DNA of 64,000 nucleotides, from positions 136,589 to 200,588 of the forward strand of contig NZ_JABFAU010000003.1 in assembly GCF_017168335.1 (NCBI RefSeq), read 5' to 3'. Position 1 is the first letter of the stretch, and each line of letters starts with the position of its first letter. Positions 58,708 to 64,000 of the stretch are shown here, in pieces. The notes beneath the pieces are model-generated. The model had not been told where the DNA came from. It made no database searches and saw only the letters and a list, made by a program, of their open reading frames with translations. The position numbers and the translations under genes were made by a program. The DNA is from Rhodococcus sp. KRD162 (GTDB taxonomy: Bacteria; Actinomycetota; Actinomycetes; Mycobacteriales; Mycobacteriaceae).

Positions 58708-60702
58708 CTACTCGTTCGCATCCCCCGTAGTAGCCGTTTCCGGTGCCGAAGGTACCCATGGTTTGAGGGGCTGCAGCACGTCCCGGTAGAACGCGTCGAG
58801 TCCGTCGGTCACGCTACCGATGAAGCTCGCTGCGGTCCCCGAGCGCTTGCTGCCCATCTTCGTCGGCGAGGTCAGAGTGAAATAGTGCAACTCGCTGATG
58901 CGGCCTGCCGTCAAAGACTTCGTATCTGCTCGTACCGTCGCCAAGTTTTCGCACGAGATCTTACTCGAGTCTGCGAACACCGCTTCGACCAGGATGTCTG
59001 CTGGGGCGTTCTTGAGTTGTTTGAGGAGCCACGATGCTCGGCGAAACGCGGTTCCGTCTGTCGGCGCGTCTATCGAGGTGCTGCACTGAATTTTGTTGGT
59101 ACGCATATCCGCTTCCACAGTGATATCACCGGCCGCATCTGGGACGCGCAAGGTTGCCGAGAGACAACCCGAGGCAACAAGTTTTTCGACGATGTACTCG
59201 TTTCGTAACTGTGGGTCACCACTCAGCTTTCTCGGGAGATGATGTTTGACCGGCACCCCGAGATCGCTGGTCATCCGTAGCGCCAAGTGCCTCGACAGCG
59301 ACGCCCACGTGTTCGCAACCGCCAATGCCTTGACGTCACTGGCGCGGAGAGTCCCAGCGGCGACCGAATCACGGACCGCGACCCAATGCCGACCCATATC
59401 GACGAACTCCGTGGCACCGGATTTCGGATGCGTGAGATAGCGTACGAGTTCACCGAGAATCCAAACCTGAAGTGGATCCGTGAGATCTCCGTGCGACAAC
59501 AACATTCGTGCTTCGTGTATGACTTCCGACCACGAAATGTGTCGCAATGAGACTCTGTTGAGCTTGGACTTGTTCACCTGGACCGGGAGTTCGCCTGCGG
59601 AGGCAGGTATGTCGTTGGACAGACTCAGAACGACGTCGTACCTGTGTTTTTTGGCGACCTCCAAATAGTTCTCCAGCTGCTCCTTGTACAGCTTGCCGGT
59701 CCCCGTCTTCACTTCGAGCAACGCTGTCCAGACCTGACCTGCGCGCGACACTCGGAAGACACCGTCGGGAATGACCTTGCCTTCCCCCTTGGCGAACTGA
59801 ACTTCGGCGTAGCCCTCGAAGGGTCCGGAAGGGGCTCCCGCATGCGCGCAAATTGCCCGAGCGAACGGGCGTACCGCCTGCATCGTTGCAATCAAGGCAG
59901 AGGTGGCTCTCTTCTCCTGTTCCTCTCCAGCCCCGACGCCGGACACCGAGAACAGACGAGCTGTCTGCCAGCCGTCGCCTCCTGCCAACGTGAACTGGGG
60001 CGGGACGACCCGCTTGGAGATGGGCCTCTTCTTGGTGCGGACCCCGCGTTTGGGCGGTTCGACATCGACGATCGACACATCGACGATGTCACCGGTGGCA
60101 TCGACTGCGTGCACATGCGCATCAGCTACCTCGACGACGACCACCTCGTCCGGTGACTGATCCGGGTCCACATCGTCCACGTCGACACCGAAATCCCGCG
60201 CCAGTCCGCCCAACCCGGTTACCCAGCCCTGCCCGACCGCCCGGAGCTTCCACGCACCGTTTCGTCGATACACCTCGCCGAACACCAACGCACGTTCGGA
60301 GGTCGCGTCAGCAGTGAGGAATTCCCCCAGCACCGAACCGGACTGGTCGCGCACCTGGAGGGAGAGCTTCCCGAAATCTCCCAGAGGCAATTCGTCGGAG
60401 CTTCCCGCGATGACGACCTTGTCTACTTCGGCAGCAAGAGAATCGAGATGGACGGCGACCCGCTCCTGTCGGCCTTCGTCGGTCCGGCTACTACCGAGAT
60501 AGCGCACGGTGGCGTCCTCGGACTCCGGCTGGTTGTAGAAGACGAAGTCTGCGTCGGAACGCACCCTGCCCGCCGACGTCACCAGCAACGCAGAGGCATC
60601 GAGATCTCGTTCGTGGTCAACCCAGGACACGATGACGTCCAACTCCGTCACGTCGTCCGGTAGCGAAATATTCTGGCCCTTGACGAGAATGGGTGAACTC
60701 AA
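58708..60702 (-). CDS. TerD-domain protein fused to a PD-(D/E)XK nuclease-like domain
   Basis: About 664 residues using TTG 60702 (GGAG 9 bases upstream), which gives the TerD-family start (LSSPILVKGQNISLPDD); an ATG 18 codons earlier is less family-like. Residues about 1-185 are a TerD domain: WVDHERDLDASALL, DADFVFYNQPES, and the typical end VFGEVYRRNGAWKLRAVGQGW. After an acidic linker, residues about 300-390 show a nuclease-like pattern: PDGVF (Asp about 313), LLEVKTGTG (Glu 330, Lys 332) and QLENY (the QxxxY pattern of RecB/Cas4 nucleases). The C-terminal 270 residues match nothing I know. TerD proteins belong to tellurite/stress and phage-resistance systems. The nuclease call is from motifs only. 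Confidence 0.78.
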   Translation of the reverse strand: MSSPILVKGQNISLPDDVTELDVIVSWVDHERDLDASALLVTSAGRVRSDADFVFYNQPESEDATVRYLGSSRTDEGRQERVAVHLDSLAAEVDKVVIAGSSDELPLGDFGKLSLQVRDQSGSVLGEFLTADATSERALVFGEVYRRNGAWKLRAVGQGWVTGLGGLARDFGVDVDDVDPDQSPDEVVVVEVADAHVHAVDATGDIVDVSIVDVEPPKRGVRTKKRPISKRVVPPQFTLAGGDGWQTARLFSVSGVGAGEEQEKRATSALIATMQAVRPFARAICAHAGAPSGPFEGYAEVQFAKGEGKVIPDGVFRVSRAGQVWTALLEVKTGTGKLYKEQLENYLEVAKKHRYDVVLSLSNDIPASAGELPVQVNKSKLNRVSLRHISWSEVIHEARMLLSHGDLTDPLQVWILGELVRYLTHPKSGATEFVDMGRHWVAVRDSVAAGTLRASDVKALAVANTWASLSRHLALRMTSDLGVPVKHHLPRKLSGDPQLRNEYIVEKLVASGCLSATLRVPDAAGDITVEADMRTNKIQCSTSIDAPTDGTAFRRASWLLKQLKNAPADILVEAVFADSSKISCENLATVRADTKSLTAGRISELHYFTLTSPTKMGSKRSGTAASFIGSVTDGLDAFYRDVLQPLKPWVPSAPETATTGDANE

Positions 60703-60858
60703 GCTGACACGCTCCTGTCGGGCAAAACGGACCTCGACCACGCAGCCTATGCACACTCGCAGCGCCGAAAGTCCTCCTTCCTCAACAAATCATTCATTCG
60801 ATCTACCAACATCTCGGGTCCCACGCTGAGCGTCAATACTCGTACGAATCCCGAGGTT

Positions 60859-61240
60859 TCAGAGGATTCGGCTCAAGAACTGTTTCGTGCGGACATTCGT
60901 GGGATTGTCGAAGAATTCGCTGGGCGGTGCCTGCTCGACGATCTTTCCGTCGCTCATGAAGACGACCCGGTCGGCGGCAGCCTTCGCAAAACCCATCTCG
61001 TGGCTGACCACCACCATCGTCATGCCCTCGTCACGCAGCCGAAGCATGACGTCGAGTACCTCGTCGACCATCTCCGGATCGAGCGCAGAAGTAGGCTCGT
61101 CGAACAGCATCACTTCCGGTTTCATCGCCAGTGCACGAGCAATTGCGACGCGCTGCTGCTGGCCACCGGACAGCTGCGCAGGGTAGTTCTCACCCTTGTC
61201 CGCAAGTCCGACGCGTTCGAGCAACTCTTCGGCCTCGCTC
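60859..61240 (-). pseudogene. 3' fragment of a GlnQ-type polar amino acid ABC ATPase
   Basis: The C-terminal half (about 125 residues) of an amino-acid ABC transporter ATPase: [21 protein letters not shown], signature [15 protein letters not shown], Walker [13 protein letters not shown] and H-loop [17 protein letters not shown]. The Walker A and the whole first half are missing: homology stops at about 61240, where the sequence runs into the 5'-truncated hydantoinase gene on the other strand. The open frame continues antisense through the hydantoinase gene, but that part is not protein-like. No permease or binding-protein gene remains nearby. It cannot bind ATP and is a remnant. Confidence 0.85.
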
Positions 61241-61244
61241 GATG

Positions 61245-62320
61245 CCGCCGAAATCCAGCGAGCGAAAGCATCCAGCGGACTGTGCGATTCGGCCTTGCAC
61301 GCCTGTGTCGTCGACTGGGACGAGACCACCGCCGAACAATTGAAAACCCTGTCGGAAGCCGGCATTCGCACGGTCAAGATGTTCACCACGTATGCGGGCG
61401 AGACTATGGCGAACGAGCACACCATTCTCAATACGATGCAGGCCACTCGCGACCTCGGCGGAATGGTGGTCATCCATTGCGAATCCGACGCAATCGTCAC
61501 CGACGCGCAGAACGTCGCGGCGGCTTCGGATGGCGTCGATGCAGCGCACATGTCGCAGACCCGTCCGGAGCTCGCGGAAACAGCCTCGGTAGCCGCGATT
61601 CTCGCGATCGCAGAATCGCAGGAGGCACCGGTGTATTTTGTGCACCAATCGACCCCGGCTGCAGTCGAACTCGTCGTCGACGCCCGTAAACGAGGGCTGG
61701 TTGCCTTCACCGAATCGGTTGCTCACCATCTGATCCTCGATGACTCTGCCTACGAGGGTGAGCAACCGGAACGATTTGTCTGCTGCCCTCCGCTGCGCTC
61801 GGCACAGGTGGTCGAGGAACTCGGGCGTCATCTGTTCACCGGTGCCATCACTACCATCGGCTCCGACCACTGCTGTTACGACACCGCACAAAAGCAGGTA
61901 CACAGCCACGACGTGCGGCACATGCCCAACGGCCTGCCCGGCGTCGAGACCCGCCTTCCGGTGATGTTCTCGCACTACGTGGACGGATTGGGCCTGACGC
62001 CGAGCAGGTTCGTCGAGTTGACGTCGGCGAATCCTGCCCGCACAAACGGTCTGTATCCACGAAAGGGTTCACTGATGCCGGGTTCCGACGCCGACATCGC
62101 GATCTGGGATCCGAAACGGGAATGGACGGTGACTACCGAGACACTGCACATGGCGACGGACTACACCCCGTACGAGGGTCAGCGCCTCCGAGGCAAGCCC
62201 GTCACGGTCCTGGTGAGGGGCGAGGTCGTCGTCCATGAGGGCTTGCTCGTCGACGCCACTGCGCGCGGACGACACCTCGAAGCCGCACCCCTCGACTTCG
62301 GTGGAGCTTTCAGCATGTGA
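61245..62320 (+). pseudogene. 5'-truncated hydantoinase/dihydropyrimidinase
   Basis: About 355 residues of a D-hydantoinase/dihydropyrimidinase-type amidohydrolase (ring-opening of hydantoins or dihydropyrimidines). Visible are [12 protein letters not shown] (the Lys that is carbamylated in the family), [30 protein letters not shown] (catalytic Asp) and the C-terminal KGSLMPGSDADIAIWDP. The normal N-terminal third, about 110 residues with the HxH metal ligands, is missing. Homology begins around 61245-61275, exactly where the GlnQ fragment on the other strand ends. There is no credible start codon, so it is a remnant or a chimeric join. The stop is shortly before the K+ channel gene. Confidence 0.82.
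61253..61277 (+). repeat. 8-base direct repeat at the junction of two truncated genes
   Basis: ATCCAGCG occurs at 61253-61260 and again at 61270-61277, a 17-base period, right where homology switches from the GlnQ fragment to the hydantoinase. This could be a trace of the end-joining event that created the junction, or coincidence. Confidence 0.4.
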
Positions 62321-62367
62321 ATCTCGTTTTCGAGCGATCCGATCGGCACGCAGTACAGTCCCCGCTC

Positions 62368-63135
62368 ATGAACTATCGGCAGTGGGAGCGCGTAACGGAA
62401 TGGCCGCTCGCCGGATCGGCGCTGACGTTTCTGGCTATCTACACCTGGACTGTGCTGAGCCAACCGACCGGCACGAGTGCACGCGTCGCGGAGTACGCAA
62501 TCCTCGCGATCTGGGCTCTGTTCGGGATCGACTACCTGGTGCGATTGGCCCTTGCCGAGCAACGCGCGCGCTGGTGTGTGCGACATCTGCACGAACTCGC
62601 CATCGTGGCACTGCCGATGCTGCGTCCACTACGACTGCTCCGCTTGCTCACCTTGGTCAGCCTGCTGCAACGTTCGATCGGCGGCGCGCTCCGTGGGCGG
62701 GTGGTCACATACGCTGTCGCCGGTACGGCGATATTGGTGTTCGTGGCGTCGCTCGCGATGTTCGACGCCGAACGCGCCGCACCGGCCGGCAGTATCAAAA
62801 CCTTCCCCGATGCCTTGTGGTGGGCAACGACGACGGTCACGACAGTCGGCTACGGCGACTACTCGCCCACCACAGCGACTGGCCGACTCATCGCCGTCGG
62901 ACTGATGGTGGCAGGGATTGCACTGCTCGGCGTCGTGACCGCGACCTTGGCATCGTGGCTCGTGCAGAAGGTTGCCGAACAGGACGACGCGAACCAGGCT
63001 GCTACTGCACAACAAGTGGCCGAACTGACCGCCCACATCACTGCACTGCGCACCGAATTGGCATCACAGCGAACCACAGTAGCGACGCCGGTGTCGACGA
63101 CACCAGATGCTCGATCGGACAAGCACATCCGCTGA
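62368..63135 (+). CDS. Voltage-gated-type potassium channel (ion transport family)
   Basis: About 255 residues from ATG 62368; a GTG at 62317 overlapping the previous stop is possible. Helices S1-S4 (with RPLRLLRLLTLVSLL as a short Arg-bearing S4), pore helix DALWWATTTVT, selectivity filter TVGYGDYSP, and a final helix GRLIAVGLMVAGIALLGVVTATLA form a one-pore Kv-like channel. The cytoplasmic C-terminus is a coiled coil (QQVAELTAHITALRTELASQ). It conducts K+ and is a tetramer in the known family. Confidence 0.9.
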   Translation: MNYRQWERVTEWPLAGSALTFLAIYTWTVLSQPTGTSARVAEYAILAIWALFGIDYLVRLALAEQRARWCVRHLHELAIVALPMLRPLRLLRLLTLVSLLQRSIGGALRGRVVTYAVAGTAILVFVASLAMFDAERAAPAGSIKTFPDALWWATTTVTTVGYGDYSPTTATGRLIAVGLMVAGIALLGVVTATLASWLVQKVAEQDDANQAATAQQVAELTAHITALRTELASQRTTVATPVSTTPDARSDKHIR

Positions 63136-63360
63136 GCCAGAGCCACACCCTGACCGTCACTACGGCTCGTGCGCGAATTGCGACTTTCGGCGACAGTCAT
63201 GACTTCTCCGTTTTCGGTAATGGCGTACAGCCGTGGAGCCGGCACCGATAAGGAAAACCCCTATGTACGCCACGTCACAGTGGCGGTAGCTTCGTCGGAT
63301 CAGTCAACAAATGTAGATTTTCGATCCCGTCGATACCTACCACCGACAAGGACACCCGCA

Positions 63361-64000
63361 ATGTCATCGAACTCCAATCAATTGAGAGGCTCCATCGGGG
63401 TGGCGGGAATCGTCTTCCTTGTTCTGGCCGCCGCCTCCCCACTGACCACAGTGGCCGGTTCACTGCCGGTCATGATCGCTCTCGGTAACGGTGCCGGCGC
63501 ACCGTCGACGTACGTGGTCGCTGCACTGGTCCTACTGGTGTTCAGCGTCGGATACGCCGCGATGAGTGGTCACATCACCGACACCGGTGCGTTCTACGCA
63601 TACGTCACGCGAGGCTTGAACGCTCGGTTGGGAGTGGGAGCAGCGGCATTGGCCATATTCGCCTACACGGCCATTCAGGCCGGAATCTACGGCCTGGCCG
63701 CGAATGCGATCGACTCGCTGGTCGTCCAGTACGGCGGACCGGATCTGCCCTGGTGGGTGTGGGCTTTCGTGCTCATCGCCTGCGTCGCCTTGGTGGGTTA
63801 TCGAAACATCGAAGTGGGAACGAAGGTCCTCGGGTGCCTGCTGGTGCTCGAAATCGTTGCGATCGTGGCACTCACAGCAGCGGTGTTCATCAAGGGCGGG
63901 GCGCACGGCGTCGACTACCAATCGTTCACCCCTCATGCGTTCTTCTCGGCCTCACCCGGCATCGCCATGATGTTCGCCGTCGGGTCCTTCGTCGGATTCG
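63361..64000 (+). CDS. APC-family amino acid permease, 3' end outside window
   Basis: The first 213 residues of an amino acid-polyamine-organocation permease, open to the window end. ATG 63361 has AAGGA 7 bases upstream. Visible: VAGIVFLVLAAASPLTTVAGSLPV, the Gly-rich loop LGNGAGAP, GHITDTGAFYAYVTRGL and AIFAYTAIQAGIYGL, about six membrane helices so far. The substrate cannot be told. The 225 bases before it (63136-63360) hold no gene that I can see and presumably its promoter. Confidence 0.9.
   Translation, partial: MSSNSNQLRGSIGVAGIVFLVLAAASPLTTVAGSLPVMIALGNGAGAPSTYVVAALVLLVFSVGYAAMSGHITDTGAFYAYVTRGLNARLGVGAAALAIFAYTAIQAGIYGLAANAIDSLVVQYGGPDLPWWVWAFVLIACVALVGYRNIEVGTKVLGCLLVLEIVAIVALTAAVFIKGGAHGVDYQSFTPHAFFSASPGIAMMFAVGSFVGF

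Noticed and set aside
60859-61710. A single 283-residue minus-strand protein starting at 61710
   Set aside because: The N-terminal 155 residues are antisense to the hydantoinase gene and not protein-like; only the part below about 61240 matches an ABC ATPase.

Overview
The window is chromosomal DNA from a GC-rich actinobacterium of the order Mycobacteriales, most likely Rhodococcus or a close relative. The reasons are the gene order, the frequent GTG/TTG starts with ATGA/GTGA/TTGA overlaps, and families typical of mycolate actinobacteria (GarA, GuaB1, malate synthase G, carboxylic acid reductase, DUF881/Sbp proteins). I see no rRNA, tRNA, CRISPR array, insertion sequence or phage genes, so this looks like core and strain-variable chromosome rather than a mobile island.

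Bases 1-23074 are a conserved housekeeping block matching, in order and orientation, the Mycobacterium tuberculosis region around Rv1822-Rv1843c. Plus strand: DEAD-box helicase (cut by the window edge), DMT transporter, guaB1, two CNNM proteins, a conserved unknown, glcB, a VWA protein and a metallophosphoesterase. Minus strand, read from 23074 down to 12523: idi, a Nudix hydrolase, pgsA, DUF881, sbp, DUF881, gcvH, garA, ftsR, a BFN-domain gene, a second MerR regulator, a tandem glycine riboswitch and gcvP. Nitrogen, glycine, 2-oxoglutarate and glyoxylate metabolism meet here with division regulators.

Bases 23075-24773 hold the most unusual locus: an 85-residue peptide made of three 24-residue repeats, whose stop codon overlaps the start of a JmjC/cupin-type 2-oxoglutarate oxygenase. 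It looks like a repeat-bearing substrate and its hydroxylase. Bases 24780-31169 carry an SDR, a FadE5-like acyl-CoA dehydrogenase and a full-length carboxylic acid reductase gene interrupted by one in-frame TAG. Bases 31228-36095 are a compact minus-strand cluster (NCS2 permease, biuret-hydrolase-like enzyme, allophanate hydrolase, GntR regulator) that reads as biuret/allophanate nitrogen scavenging.

Bases 36199-57902 are mixed accessory metabolism and signalling: DUF503, a DHFR-like reductase, two flavin oxidases, a small membrane protein and HTH pair under a perfect 14-bp inverted repeat, transporters (MFS, two AGCS symporters, one DASS), an EAL-DICT protein, a Ser/Thr kinase with an N/G/P-rich tail, an acyl-CoA synthetase with an N-terminal START-like domain, an Fpg/Nei glycosylase, and an SNF2 helicase with a SWIM-finger partner.

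Bases 57956-64000 contain a DUF4232 lipoprotein, a TerD protein fused to a PD-(D/E)XK nuclease-like domain, a junction where two head-to-head genes (GlnQ-type ATPase and hydantoinase) have both lost their 5' ends, a K+ channel, and the start of an APC permease cut by the window end. No stretch longer than 300 bases lacks a gene.
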